From the NCBI GenBank assembly GCA_947085035.1, contig CAMTUW010000001.1, forward strand, positions 90,413 to 154,412: DNA of 64,000 nucleotides, read 5' to 3'. The DNA comes from CAMTUW01 sp947085035 (GTDB lineage Bacteria > Actinomycetota > Coriobacteriia > Anaerosomatales > PHET01). The translations under genes were made by a program, and so were the position numbers. Below, piece by piece: positions 37,359 through 49,920 of this stretch; positions within the stretch are counted from its first letter, which is position 1, and each line of letters begins with the position of its first letter. The notes below the pieces were generated by a model, which worked only from the letters and a program-made list of their open reading frames with translations, had not been told where the DNA came from and did not search any database.

Positions 37359-39572
37359 CTATCGCACGGTGACGTACACCGGCTTCGAGCTCGCCGCCGT
37401 GTGCACCGAGTCGCCCGCGATCGAGGCGACCAACCGATACTGACCCCGCTGCGGCAACCACAGCCACGCCGAGTAGCGCGTGAAACCCCGCCGATCGAGA
37501 TTCCGCGCCCACGTCGTTCGCTGCCACACCCATCGTCCAGACTCCCGCCGGTGCACGGTGACCTTCACGTCCTTCGCCCAGTGGCGGTGTTCCGGTTTGA
37601 GTGTCCTTTGGACGTTGAATATCTCCCCACGACGCACGCTCGACTGAGGAACCGGCGCACTCAGGTACGGCCGAGGCGTGATGGTCCGAACAGCCGACAG
37701 AGAGCCAATGGCGAGAGCATCGCCGTCGAATCGAATTCGATACTCGGTGCGCGCGCGCGGTGCGACCGCGACTCGATACCGGCCGTCGGCATCGGTGTAG
37801 GCCGATTCCACGTCGCGCTTCCAGCCAGTCGCACCGTAGGCGCGCTGATCGACCGCCACGAGTACATCTGCCACCCCGAGGCCGGATGCGGTTCGCACAA
37901 GTCGTCCGGACAGCGTCGCGCTTCCGCCCCAAGCACACGTGGACGGTGCCGAGAGCGTCAAGCGGGTCGGATACCCGAGCCCCCATGCGAGACGATATTC
38001 GCCGCCGCCCCGAAGCGCGCTGATCACCAGCCGGTACGTCCCTGACGCGCCATCAGGCACCTGATGCGACAACGAGACCTCGGCCCCGGTCGAGAGAGCC
38101 GTGGCGAGAACCGCTGAGTCGATCGTGGTCGCATCCGGACCGAGAAGCCGGATCTCGGTCCGAGCGTCTGACGCGCCTGTGAGCGAGGCTCGGAGCACCT
38201 CTCCGGCGGTCGCCTCGACAAAGAAGACGTCGCGCGGATCGATCGTCTCGTCGATGATCTCGAACAGCGGCGAGGCGACCAGGGCCACGCCCGGCCAGTC
38301 GTCGTCGGGCGAGCCTTGCTCGCCCAGGCCAAGCGCTCTGTCGACGCGCAGCAGTCCGTAGCCGGTCTCGGCGTCCTTGCCTGCGGGACCCAGGTTCTCA
38401 GCGGTGGCGAGCAGCTTGTTCGCGATGACCGTGGCCGTCCACGTCGGATGCGCCGAGCGCAGCAGCGCTGCGGCGGCGGCCACGTGCGGCGCCGCGACCG
38501 AGGTTCCCGTCTCCCTGCCGGTCGAGACCCCGGGCCGCGCGGCGGGACCGCTCACCGGGCGAAGCGAGAGAATGCCTTCGAGAGCGCCCCCCGAGTCCAC
38601 AGCTCCGACCCCGGGCGCCACGAGGCCGAGCCCACTCCCATACTGCGAGAAGGTAGCGCGCGCGTCTGCGGCATCGGTCGCGCCCACGGCAAGCACCTCA
38701 GGATAGGCAGCCGGATAACGCAGACTCGCGGTCCCGCTGTTGCCCGAAGCGGCCACGAGCAGGCAGCCCTTCGAACGCGCATAGCCGATGGCGTCTTCAA
38801 CCACACTCGACGGTGAACTGAACCCAAGGCTCAGGTTGATCACCGAAGCGCCCTTGTCCGCAGCCCACCGGATGCCCCGCGCGAGGCCCACCGTGTCACC
38901 GCTTCCGCGCGCATTCAGGATGCGAACCGGCAGCAGCGTGATCCCGGGCGCCACCCCCGCCACGTCCATCCCGTTCCCGGTGTTGGCGGCGATGATGCCC
39001 GCGACGTGCGTTCCGTGACCGCTGTCATCGTCTGCGACATCATCAGCGTCAATGAAGTCCCAGTCATTTCGCGCATCGAGGCGCCCCACGAGATCGGGAT
39101 GCGAGAAGTCGACGCCGGTGTCGAGCACCGCCACCGAGACGTCGGCCGTTCCGGTTGTCACGTTCCATGCCTCGGGGCACCCCACTCGCACGAGGTTCCA
39201 CTGCTGCGCGAAACCCGGGTCGTCGACCAGCATGAGCGCCTCGACCACTTGGAGCGGCTCGGCGAAACGCACCGACTCCTCGTCTGCGAGCGCCACGCCG
39301 AATGTCTCGGCATCGACGTGTGGCGGCGGCTCGACGACGAGATAGCCGTCGCGAGCAGAAACCTCACCGATCCGCCCGCCCTTGCTCTCAACCGCGAGCA
39401 CGACGTCGTTGACCCGTTGCGTGTCGACGCCCACCACGACGGCCTGATCCGCTACTCCCGGTGCGCGGGGAAGCTCAGACTCGGCGATGGCTGAGGTCGA
39501 GAACCCGAAGGCCAGCGAAACCGCGATGAGCGCGGTCGCGAACAGGGCGCCGACGAGAGCCGCGTAGCGCAC
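37359..39572 (-). CDS. exported subtilisin-like serine peptidase (S8) with C-terminal beta domains
   Basis: The 737-residue product has a signal peptide (to about residue 30, ending STSAIA-E) and an inhibitor-like propeptide (about 35-105). The S8 domain has Asp in AVLDTGVDFSHPDL, His in DDDSGHGTHVAGI, Asn in AASGNSG and Ser in ETGTSVAAPH. A pre-peptidase-type domain, a carboxypeptidase-regulatory-like repeat and a terminal beta module follow. GTG 39572 follows AGGTAGG and starts nine bases after the stop of the upstream exported protein; the frame to 39662 overlaps that gene. Both proteins end in a related module. Confidence 0.9.
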   Translation of the reverse strand: MRYAALVGALFATALIAVSLAFGFSTSAIAESELPRAPGVADQAVVVGVDTQRVNDVVLAVESKGGRIGEVSARDGYLVVEPPPHVDAETFGVALADEESVRFAEPLQVVEALMLVDDPGFAQQWNLVRVGCPEAWNVTTGTADVSVAVLDTGVDFSHPDLVGRLDARNDWDFIDADDVADDDSGHGTHVAGIIAANTGNGMDVAGVAPGITLLPVRILNARGSGDTVGLARGIRWAADKGASVINLSLGFSSPSSVVEDAIGYARSKGCLLVAASGNSGTASLRYPAAYPEVLAVGATDAADARATFSQYGSGLGLVAPGVGAVDSGGALEGILSLRPVSGPAARPGVSTGRETGTSVAAPHVAAAAALLRSAHPTWTATVIANKLLATAENLGPAGKDAETGYGLLRVDRALGLGEQGSPDDDWPGVALVASPLFEIIDETIDPRDVFFVEATAGEVLRASLTGASDARTEIRLLGPDATTIDSAVLATALSTGAEVSLSHQVPDGASGTYRLVISALRGGGEYRLAWGLGYPTRLTLSAPSTCAWGGSATLSGRLVRTASGLGVADVLVAVDQRAYGATGWKRDVESAYTDADGRYRVAVAPRARTEYRIRFDGDALAIGSLSAVRTITPRPYLSAPVPQSSVRRGEIFNVQRTLKPEHRHWAKDVKVTVHRRESGRWVWQRTTWARNLDRRGFTRYSAWLWLPQRGQYRLVASIAGDSVHTAASSKPVYVTVR

Positions 39573-39580
39573 TCGAACGC

Positions 39581-40708
39581 CTACCTGACGGTGAGCTTGC
39601 GCCGCGCCGAATTCGTCGCCGCGTGCAAGTTGTCGGCGCCGACTTGGGCTTGAAGCCTCCACGTCCCACGGTACGGAAGCGTCACTTTACCGCTCCACGT
39701 CGTGCCGCTGTTGCGCACGTATGTCGACTTGACGCGTACCCACCTGCTGCCGTTCCAGCGCTCTGCGACGATCTTGACATGCCGGGTACTGGCGGGGTGG
39801 CTGGGCTTGAGGTGACCGCTCACCGTGAACGCGCGATTTCGGTAGGCGACCTTCGGAGTCGTCCCGAACGCGAGATACGCATGCGGAGTGACGGTCACGG
39901 CCCTGGAGTAGCCGTACCCCACGGCGTCGTCGTCGGTTGTGTCACTCCAGTCGGTCCGCACTATGTACTGGCGTGTCCGAAGTGGAGTGACCGACGCTGA
40001 GTACCTGCCGTTCGCCCCGGTCCTCCCCTTCACTACCTGCGACCACTTCGTCGTGCCCAGAGGGCGACTGAGCACCACGAACTCGAAGTTCTCCATGGGC
40101 GCCCCCTCCACCGTGGCGGTCCCAGTGATCGTGGCAGCCGCTCCGTATTTCACGAGGCGCGTGGCCGCGACAGTGACGCTGGGGGTGGGTAGCTGCGTCT
40201 TGCTCCAGGTGATCGTGTACTCACCACTGCCGCCCTGTTCGTCATCGTCATCGGCGTAGAACAAGTAGACATGGACGTAGTTCGTGCCCACGCGCGAGCG
40301 GAGCGGGACGTATCGAATCGATTCAGATGCGCCGGACGTGTTCTCTGAGGCAGCGACCATCTGCTTGTTGAGGTACGCGCCGAGGATCGGGGCCTTGGTG
40401 GCCGGAGGGAACAGGAGCAGGTCGAAGTCGTCGTCCGCCGCGAGATCATCGAGCGTCATCACCATCTCGAGAAGCTCATTTCGCTCCAAGCGGATGGCAT
40501 AGACGTCATCGTGGTCCTCAAGCCCCACGGCGGTCGTCTCCGTGAGTGAGCTGCTGAACGGCGAGGCCGGCAAGGGAACGCCGGGGATGTCGCCGTCGTT
40601 AGGGAAGTTGAAGAAAGCGGTCGCAAGCGCGGTTCCCGCCAACAACACCCCGAGAATGAACAGCACGCTGAGCAAGACCACAGGGGTCTTGCGGATGAAG
40701 GTCTTCAT
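39581..40708 (-). CDS. exported beta-domain protein sharing its C-terminal module with the subtilase
   Basis: The 375-residue product has a signal peptide or anchor (about 5-28, VVLLSVLFILGVLLAGTALA). An acidic domain of about 140 residues resembles bacterial pre-peptidase C-terminal folds (ELLEMVMTLDDLA, FDLLLFPPATKAP). An Ig-like repeat (about 195-285) and a terminal domain with LKPSHPASTRHVKIVAERW and TLPYRGTWRLQA follow. The terminal domain aligns by eye with the end of the subtilase (LKPEHRHWAKDVKVTV, LPQRGQYRLVA). ATG 40708 follows GGAAGG. It precedes the peptidase in the same operon and may be its partner or substrate. Confidence 0.7.
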   Translation of the reverse strand: MKTFIRKTPVVLLSVLFILGVLLAGTALATAFFNFPNDGDIPGVPLPASPFSSSLTETTAVGLEDHDDVYAIRLERNELLEMVMTLDDLAADDDFDLLLFPPATKAPILGAYLNKQMVAASENTSGASESIRYVPLRSRVGTNYVHVYLFYADDDDEQGGSGEYTITWSKTQLPTPSVTVAATRLVKYGAAATITGTATVEGAPMENFEFVVLSRPLGTTKWSQVVKGRTGANGRYSASVTPLRTRQYIVRTDWSDTTDDDAVGYGYSRAVTVTPHAYLAFGTTPKVAYRNRAFTVSGHLKPSHPASTRHVKIVAERWNGSRWVRVKSTYVRNSGTTWSGKVTLPYRGTWRLQAQVGADNLHAATNSARRKLTVR

Positions 40709-40810
40709 ACGACTACTGCCTTCCGTCCGATCGCGATCCTCACCGCGGAGTCGATATCGCGGCGCATAGACCATCATACGGTGTATCGGCACATACAGCA
40801 CACACATGAG

Positions 40811-42328
40811 TCACGGGGTCGGCATCGTGACGAACAGCGCCGTGCCTGCGCGCGCCGCAGCCCGAACTTCCGGCGCGGGATCGTCTGCCAGCATCGCGAA
40901 CGCCTGGGGCACGATATGTGCGAGCTCGGTCATCTCGGTGCTTTCCTCATCATCGAACTGGGAGACGACCGCTCCGAGGCGGGACTCCAGTTCGGCCTTG
41001 CTCTCAAGAACCGAGCGTGTGTTGACCACTTGCGCGCTGATCGACCGCACGGCTGAGGCCCTGACGTGGGCGCGAGGATCGTCCAGCAGCCCGAGAAGCC
41101 GGTGCAGCGCTGCGGGTCCTGCGGGGCCGAGAATCTCCTCAACCACTTCTCGCACCCACGCGCGAGAGTCTTCAAGCAGTCCGAGGAGGTGCTCGATTCC
41201 TCGATCGCTTCGCGCGTCGCTCAACACGAGACCCGCGATGTGGAGGACCAAATGAGAGCCATCGGGATCAGCACTGGCGATGAGCCCGTTCACCAGGTCG
41301 TCATCTTGTTCGAGCAGCCTGCGGTAGGTGACCGTGTGCAGATCGATCCATTCCCGCCCCGCATGCTCGACGGCCAAGTCCACCTCGGTCCAAGGAATCA
41401 TGTCCCCGCGCTCGAACCCCTCGATATCGAATCGGCGCTCAACCAGCGCGTCAGGCACGTTGTCTCGAAGCAGGAGCAACCCTTGCGCACTCACCTCGCG
41501 AACCGCCTCATCGACGTCTGCGAGTCCTCGAACCGCAGGCTCGATGCTCTCTTCCCGCAAGAGCCCGACGATGCTCACTATCGCCACCTCACGCCACGCC
41601 GGTCGCTCGTCGCGAATCTGGGCAAGGGCCGCCTCGATGACTCCTGCTGGGTTCTCGTCGACCGCGCGCCGCATGTCGAGAAGCGCGAGTCGCGCCGATA
41701 CTCCCGCCATGACCGCGAGGGCACCCAGGCTCAGGGCGACGGCCACGGCTTGCGGTTCGACACCGAATGAGACGAACGATCCTGCTGCGACGGCGACCAC
41801 GACGAGTGCGGCTGACAGGACGAAGAAGCGCTCGCTGTCACGCCACGCGCCGGCTGCGGCCAGCGCAACCGCCACGGGCAACACGATGAACGCGACCATC
41901 AGATTCGACCGGATGTCAAAGAGAACGTACCCGGCGACCATGGCCGCGACGACAAGGATCCCCGCCTTGGCGAACCGGCTGCGCGACAACGTCGGATCGC
42001 CGAGCAACCCGCTCGAGTACAGCGCGAACTCCAGGCGATACTTCGTGATCCCTCGAACAAGACCGAAGACCACCAGCGCCACCACCACCAGCAGTACGTC
42101 AGCCGCAAGTCCACTTTCCATCACCTCGGGCAGAAACCCGAACAACGCGAAGACGAGGGCCACGACGCCGCTGACAGTGGCGACGATGATCTCGCCCGAT
42201 CCATCCTTCCACCAGTAGCGCGCGGTGTAGCGAGCAAGACGGCGATTCGAGAGGCGCCCCAGCGAGGCGACCCGATCACCATGCGCTTGCTCGTACTCGA
42301 TCTGCGCGGCGGCGGTCTCGCGAGCCAT
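40811..42328 (-). CDS. membrane protein with C-terminal HEAT repeats
   Basis: The 505-residue product has about seven helices in residues 48-230. A soluble half with HEAT-type helical repeats follows (EPAVRGLADVDEAVREVSAQG, GIEHLLGLLEDSRAWVREVV, ALHRLLGLLDDPRAHVRASAV, LADDPAPEVRAAARAG). HEAT repeats bind partner proteins; no enzyme motif is present. It starts two bases after purL ends, so it is co-transcribed with purL, though a purine link is not evident. A second HEAT protein occurs at 50989. Confidence 0.65.
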   Translation of the reverse strand: MARETAAAQIEYEQAHGDRVASLGRLSNRRLARYTARYWWKDGSGEIIVATVSGVVALVFALFGFLPEVMESGLAADVLLVVVALVVFGLVRGITKYRLEFALYSSGLLGDPTLSRSRFAKAGILVVAAMVAGYVLFDIRSNLMVAFIVLPVAVALAAAGAWRDSERFFVLSAALVVVAVAAGSFVSFGVEPQAVAVALSLGALAVMAGVSARLALLDMRRAVDENPAGVIEAALAQIRDERPAWREVAIVSIVGLLREESIEPAVRGLADVDEAVREVSAQGLLLLRDNVPDALVERRFDIEGFERGDMIPWTEVDLAVEHAGREWIDLHTVTYRRLLEQDDDLVNGLIASADPDGSHLVLHIAGLVLSDARSDRGIEHLLGLLEDSRAWVREVVEEILGPAGPAALHRLLGLLDDPRAHVRASAVRSISAQVVNTRSVLESKAELESRLGAVVSQFDDEESTEMTELAHIVPQAFAMLADDPAPEVRAAARAGTALFVTMPTP

Positions 42329-42330
42329 CC

Positions 42331-44613
42331 CTAGCCCTTCGCGATCGCTTCGCCGGCGATGGCGTTCTGGCCATGCACCAGCCGCTCGAGCGTGGTGTCG
42401 TAGGCCTCGCGCATGTCGTCGAGCGACACGCTCACGCGCTCGGCGATCTCGAGACGGTCGCCGCCCACGGTGCCGATGACGCCGTACGGCACTTGCGCCG
42501 CGACCAGCTCATCGATCAGGGCTTCCGCATCGGACTCGGAACACGTCACCACGATGCGGCTCTGACTCTCGGCGAAAAGCGATGAGCAGGGCACAAGGTC
42601 GTCGTTGAGATATACCTCGGCACCTACGCTACCGGCGAGACAGGACTCGGCGAGGGCAACGGCGACTCCACCTTCCGAGCAGTCATGCGCGCTCTTGACG
42701 ACGCGCGAACGGATCGCGTTTCGAACGGCTGCCTGCACGGCGGCCTCGAGCTCGAGATCGAGGGCGGGCGGGCGACCGGACACGAGATCGTGCTCGACCT
42801 TGAGGTACTCACTGCCGCCCAGTTCGTCGTAGGTCTCGCCTACGAGGACGATCACGTCGCCTTCGTCCTTGAAACCCATCGTGCAGTGCAGGTCGACATG
42901 GTCGAGCACCCCCACGAGGCCCACCGTGGGCGTCGGGTATATGGGAGCCCCGAAACTCTCGTTGTACAGACTCACGTTGCCGCTGATGACCGGGATGGTC
43001 CACGCCTTGCACGCGTCGGACAGGCCACGAATCGCCTCGTGAAGCGTCCAGAAGACCTCGGGCTTCTCGGGATTACCGAAGTTCAGGCAATCCGTGATGG
43101 CCGCGGGCTCGCCTCCCGCGCAGGTGACGTTGCGAGCCGCCTCGGCCAGGGCGATCTGCGCACCCCGGTACGGGTCCAGATAGCAGTAGCGCCCGTTGCA
43201 GTCACTGGACACGGCGATGGCGCGATCCGTCATCTCACCGCGGCCCGTATCCCCGATGCGGATGACAGCCGCGTCGCTGCCGGGCAAGACGACCGTGTTC
43301 AGCATGACCTGGTGATCGTACTGCTCCCAGATCCAGCGCCGGGAACAGATGTTGGGACTCGCGAGCAGACCCAGCAGCGTCTCGGTCAGCGCCTGAGGCG
43401 TCTCGGGGTGCTCCAGGGTGTGCGGATCGAACGCCTGGACCACGTCGAGATAGGCCGGCCGCTCCATCGCCGGATCGTAGATCGGCGCGTCGTGCGCGAG
43501 AGTGGCCGCCGGCATATCGGCGACGATCGATTCGCCCTCGCGAACCACGAATCGACCGGTATCGGTGACCTGCCCGATGACGGTCGAGCGCAGTCCCCAC
43601 TTCTCACAGATCGCCATCGCCGCCTCGACCTTGTCGGGCTCAACGATGGCGAGCATACGCTCCTGCGACTCAGAGACCATGATCTCGAAGGGCTTCATCG
43701 CGAGTTCGCGTTGCGGCACCTTCGTCACGTCGATGTCGAGGCCCACGCCGCCGCGGCTGGCCATCTCGCTTGCGCTGGAGGTCAGGCCGGCGGCCCCCAA
43801 ATCACCCAAGGCGACGAGAAGATCCGCGCTCAGCAACTCGAGGCACGCCTCGATGAGAAGCTTCTCCTCGAACGGATCGCCTACCTGCACGGCCGGACGT
43901 TTGTCCTCGGCGCGCTCGTCGAACTCCTGGCTCGCAAGCACGCTGGCCCCGCCGATGCCGTCGCGTCCGGTGGTCGAGCCGATGAGCACAACGAGGTTGC
44001 CCGGACCCGCGGCCACCGCTCGCATGAGGTCCTCTTCGCGCATCAGCCCGATAGCCATCGCGTTGATGAGACAGTTTCCCGCGTAGGCTTCCTCGAAGTA
44101 GACCTCGCCACCCACCGTGGGCACTCCCAAACAATTGCCATAGGCGCCGATGCCGGCGACTGCCCCCTCGAACAGATAACGCTGACGGGCCTGATCCAGG
44201 GGACCGAAACGCAGGGAGTCGAGCAACGCGATCGGGCGAGCGCCCATCGTGAAGATGTCGCGGATGATGCCGCCGACCCCGGTGGCGGCGCCCTGGAAGG
44301 GCTCGATGGCGCTGGGGTGGTTGTGCGACTCCATCTTGAACGCGACGGCCCAGCCGTCACCCACGCTGATGACACCCGCGTTCTCGCCGGGTCCTTGCAA
44401 CACATGCGGGCCCTCGGTGGGAAACATGCGCAGAGCCTTGCGCGAGTGCTTGTACGAGCAGTGCTCCGACCACATGAGCGAGTACATGTAGAGCTCGGTC
44501 ACACTGGGCACGCGGCCCAGAATCTCGACCACGCGCTCGAATTCGGCGATCTTGAGTCCCAGCTCCTGCGCGAGGATCGGGGCGACTTCCGGCGAAAGGT
44601 CATTCACGGTCAC
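42331..44613 (-). CDS. purL: phosphoribosylformylglycinamidine synthase subunit PurL
   Basis: A 760-residue ATP-dependent amidotransferase domain of the small PurL type, which works with PurS and PurQ, not seen here. It has MWSEHCSYKHSR, ESHNHPSAIEPFQGAATGVGG (ATP and substrate loops), GDLGAAGLTSS and SAHDCSEGGVAVALAES. It makes FGAM from FGAR. GAGGAG touches ATG 44622, too close to use; GTG 44613 lies nine bases after it and is preferred. TACAAT upstream on the minus strand may be the -10. Confidence 0.95.
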   Translation of the reverse strand: MTVNDLSPEVAPILAQELGLKIAEFERVVEILGRVPSVTELYMYSLMWSEHCSYKHSRKALRMFPTEGPHVLQGPGENAGVISVGDGWAVAFKMESHNHPSAIEPFQGAATGVGGIIRDIFTMGARPIALLDSLRFGPLDQARQRYLFEGAVAGIGAYGNCLGVPTVGGEVYFEEAYAGNCLINAMAIGLMREEDLMRAVAAGPGNLVVLIGSTTGRDGIGGASVLASQEFDERAEDKRPAVQVGDPFEEKLLIEACLELLSADLLVALGDLGAAGLTSSASEMASRGGVGLDIDVTKVPQRELAMKPFEIMVSESQERMLAIVEPDKVEAAMAICEKWGLRSTVIGQVTDTGRFVVREGESIVADMPAATLAHDAPIYDPAMERPAYLDVVQAFDPHTLEHPETPQALTETLLGLLASPNICSRRWIWEQYDHQVMLNTVVLPGSDAAVIRIGDTGRGEMTDRAIAVSSDCNGRYCYLDPYRGAQIALAEAARNVTCAGGEPAAITDCLNFGNPEKPEVFWTLHEAIRGLSDACKAWTIPVISGNVSLYNESFGAPIYPTPTVGLVGVLDHVDLHCTMGFKDEGDVIVLVGETYDELGGSEYLKVEHDLVSGRPPALDLELEAAVQAAVRNAIRSRVVKSAHDCSEGGVAVALAESCLAGSVGAEVYLNDDLVPCSSLFAESQSRIVVTCSESDAEALIDELVAAQVPYGVIGTVGGDRLEIAERVSVSLDDMREAYDTTLERLVHGQNAIAGEAIAKG

Positions 44614-44781
44614 GAGCGACATCTCCTCAAATGGCTGTGTGGACTCGGAGCCATTGTAGGACAACGGGCCGCTACCGGTGACCGCTATGGCACGCGCGCC
44701 ATCGGCTGGGTATGCTGGCGAAGCCACGAAGATGACTGGGCGCGTGTCGCCAGCCGCTGATCTCGAACAGGAGCCTCTCGG

Positions 44782-45309
44782 ATGCGTACCGACGTTGTTC
44801 TCACCCTGACCGGTCCTGACCGCGTGGGAATCGTCGAGGAGGTGACGCGCATCCTGCTCGACGCACATGGGAGCGTGGGCACCAGTCGCATGGTTCGGCT
44901 CGGGGGCGAGTTCGCGATTCTGATGCACGTCTCGCTGTCATCGACCGCTGCAGACACTTTCGAGCCGACCTTCGCCGAACTCGCTTCACAGGGATATCAC
45001 ATCACCATCAGCGAATTGCGGTGCAAGACGGCACCCACCCAGCTTCGAAGCAAGCCATACCGCATTCAGGTCGTCGGGGCCGACCACGAGGGAATCGTCT
45101 ACGAGATCGTCCGCGGGCTCGCACGTTGCGGGATCAACATCGAATCGATGGAGACGGAGACCTCTGAGGCGCCGGTGAGCGGTATCACGCTCTTCTCGAT
45201 AAGCGCGGTCGTCTCGGTTCCGCCGGACCTCGCCGAGTCCGCATGGCGCACGGAGCTCGACGAGGCGGCGGAACTTGCGAGCGTCGAGGTCGAGGTCGAG
45301 GCGCTCTAA
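44782..45309 (+). CDS. tandem ACT-domain regulator (GcvR-like)
   Basis: A 175-residue protein with two ACT domains: VVLTLTGPDRVGIVEEVTRIL at the start, then IQVVGADHEGIVYEIVRGLARCGINIESMETET. This resembles the glycine cleavage regulator GcvR and related proteins that sense amino acids. There is no DNA-binding domain, so it must act through a partner. AGGAGCC precedes ATG 44782. It is divergent from purL, fitting a glycine/one-carbon link with purine synthesis, and its stop overlaps the stop of the convergent parvulin gene. Confidence 0.85.
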   Translation: MRTDVVLTLTGPDRVGIVEEVTRILLDAHGSVGTSRMVRLGGEFAILMHVSLSSTAADTFEPTFAELASQGYHITISELRCKTAPTQLRSKPYRIQVVGADHEGIVYEIVRGLARCGINIESMETETSEAPVSGITLFSISAVVSVPPDLAESAWRTELDEAAELASVEVEVEAL

Positions 45310-45584
45310 CCGCGCTTCGTGACCTCGATGAGGTGAAAGCCGAACTGCGTCTGCACGGGGCCGTGCACGACGCCGACCTCGTCGTTGAAGCACACGTCGT
45401 TGAACTCGCGCACCATCTGACCGGGCGAGAACTCGCCGAGGTCTCCGCCGCGCTGACCCGAGGGACACGTCGAGTGCTGCTGCGCGAGCTCCGCGAAGTC
45501 CGCGCCCTCGGTGATCTGCCGCTTGATGTCTTGGCACTGCTCTTCGGTATTCACGAGAATGTGGCGTGCTGCAGCTGTGGTCAT
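45306..45584 (-). CDS. ppiC: parvulin-type peptidyl-prolyl isomerase
   Basis: A 92-residue single-domain parvulin: ARHILVNTEEQCQDIK, then FAELAQQHSTCPSGQRGGDLGEFSPGQMV, then FGFHLIEV. It lacks a signal peptide, so it is cytosolic like E. coli PpiC. It speeds cis/trans isomerisation of prolyl bonds. AGGAGAG precedes ATG 45584. Its last bases overlap those of the ACT gene on the other strand. Confidence 0.92.
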   Translation of the reverse strand: MTTAAARHILVNTEEQCQDIKRQITEGADFAELAQQHSTCPSGQRGGDLGEFSPGQMVREFNDVCFNDEVGVVHGPVQTQFGFHLIEVTKRG

Positions 45585-45616
45585 GTCATCTCTCCTAACC
45601 GTTGGGTGTGGCTGAT

Positions 45617-45645
45617 CTCATACCGAAATCAACCCTGTCGAGCAA
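45617..45645 (-). promoter_or_regulatory. candidate promoter of the parvulin gene
   Basis: On the minus strand TTGCTC (45645-45640) and TATGAG (45622-45617) have a 17-base spacer. A GGGAT-CCGT-ATCCC hairpin lies further upstream, after hisF, without a U-run. Confidence 0.4.
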
Positions 45646-45722
45646 CCATTTCATGCGAACACGGGGAATATACCGCAGGCGCACGCGTACCACGGGATAC
45701 GGATCCCTTGTACCGGTTTCAG

Positions 45723-46487
45723 TTACCGAACCACCGCCACTCCACGTGATTCGAGATACTCCTTCACCTGACCGATCGTAAACGTCTTGAAGTGGAAGAC
45801 GGACGCGGCCAAGACGGCCTGGACGTGCGCTTCGCGCACGACCTGATGGAAATGCTCGAGCGTGCCGGCACCGCCCGATGCGATGACCGGGACGGACACC
45901 GCGTCGCTGATCGCCTTGGTGAACTCGATGTCATAACCGTTCAGCGTGCCGTCGCCGTCCATGCTGGTCGGCAGAATCTCGCCGGCTCCGAGAGCCTCGC
46001 ACTGCTTGGCCCATGCGGCGCAGTCGAGACCCGTGCCTTTCTGACCACCACTGATGACCACCTCGAAGCCGCTCGCCATTCGCGCGTTGCGGCGGCCGTC
46101 TATCGCCACGAGGATGCGGCTTGAACCGTATGCGTTCGCCGCCTCCTCGATCAGCTCTGAGCGCAGCACGGCGGCGCTGTTCATCGAGACCTTGCTCACA
46201 CCGACCTCGAACAGCGCCTCGATGTCGTCGACCGACGATATCCCGCCACCAACGATGAGCGGTATCTCGATCACATCCGCGACTCTCTTGGCCCAATCGA
46301 CGCGCGTCTTGCGGTTCTCAACGGTCGCGGCGATATCGAGCATCGCGAGCTCGTCAGCGCCCTCTTGCTGATAGTGGATGGCGTTTTCGATCGGGTCGCC
46401 CGCGTCGCGCAGGTCCACGAAATGAACCCCTTTGACGACGCGCCCCTCCTTCATGTCGAGACACGGGATTACCTTGACCGGCTCCAT
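45723..46487 (-). CDS. hisF: imidazole glycerol phosphate synthase subunit HisF
   Basis: A 254-residue (beta/alpha)8 barrel. Asp in CLDMKEGRVVKG and Asp in VAIDGRR are the catalytic pair, and phosphate loops GGGI and SGGAGT are present. HisF uses ammonia from HisH to form IGP and AICAR. No other his gene is near; it follows carB by 40 bases, and both enzymes use glutamine-derived ammonia. GGGAGGAG precedes ATG 46487. Confidence 0.97.
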   Translation of the reverse strand: MEPVKVIPCLDMKEGRVVKGVHFVDLRDAGDPIENAIHYQQEGADELAMLDIAATVENRKTRVDWAKRVADVIEIPLIVGGGISSVDDIEALFEVGVSKVSMNSAAVLRSELIEEAANAYGSSRILVAIDGRRNARMASGFEVVISGGQKGTGLDCAAWAKQCEALGAGEILPTSMDGDGTLNGYDIEFTKAISDAVSVPVIASGGAGTLEHFHQVVREAHVQAVLAASVFHFKTFTIGQVKEYLESRGVAVVR

Positions 46488-46527
46488 GTGACTCCTCCCT
46501 GAGTGTTCGCTCGTGCCGTGAGCCGCC

Positions 46528-49764
<3,237 letters not shown>

Positions 49765-49880
49765 GTGCCCCCCAAAGCGACTGTGGTACGTGACTGCTCG
49801 GACGATGATATATCAGTTGCCCGCAGGCTCCCGCGAAGCGATGCCGTTGCCGGCCCGTCGCACGATTGATTATGGCTGTT

Positions 49881-49920
49881 TTGTCATACATCTCATTCTT
49901 GATATACTGAAGCTATGACA
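49881..49920 (+). promoter_or_regulatory. promoter and probable operator of the mntA-hepT module
   Basis: TTGTCA (49881-49886) and TATACT (49903-49908) have a 16-base spacer. The ATG at 49915 lies six bases after the -10, so the message should be leaderless. Perfect arms TGTCATA (49882-49888) and TATGACA (49914-49920) flank the promoter and could bind the HTH domain of the first gene. Confidence 0.6.

Noticed and set aside
42685..44760. 691-codon open frame opposite purL
   Set aside because: It lies wholly antisense to purL, whose motifs are certain. Long antisense frames are normal in high-GC DNA, and its translation is rich in Arg, His and Asp without domains.
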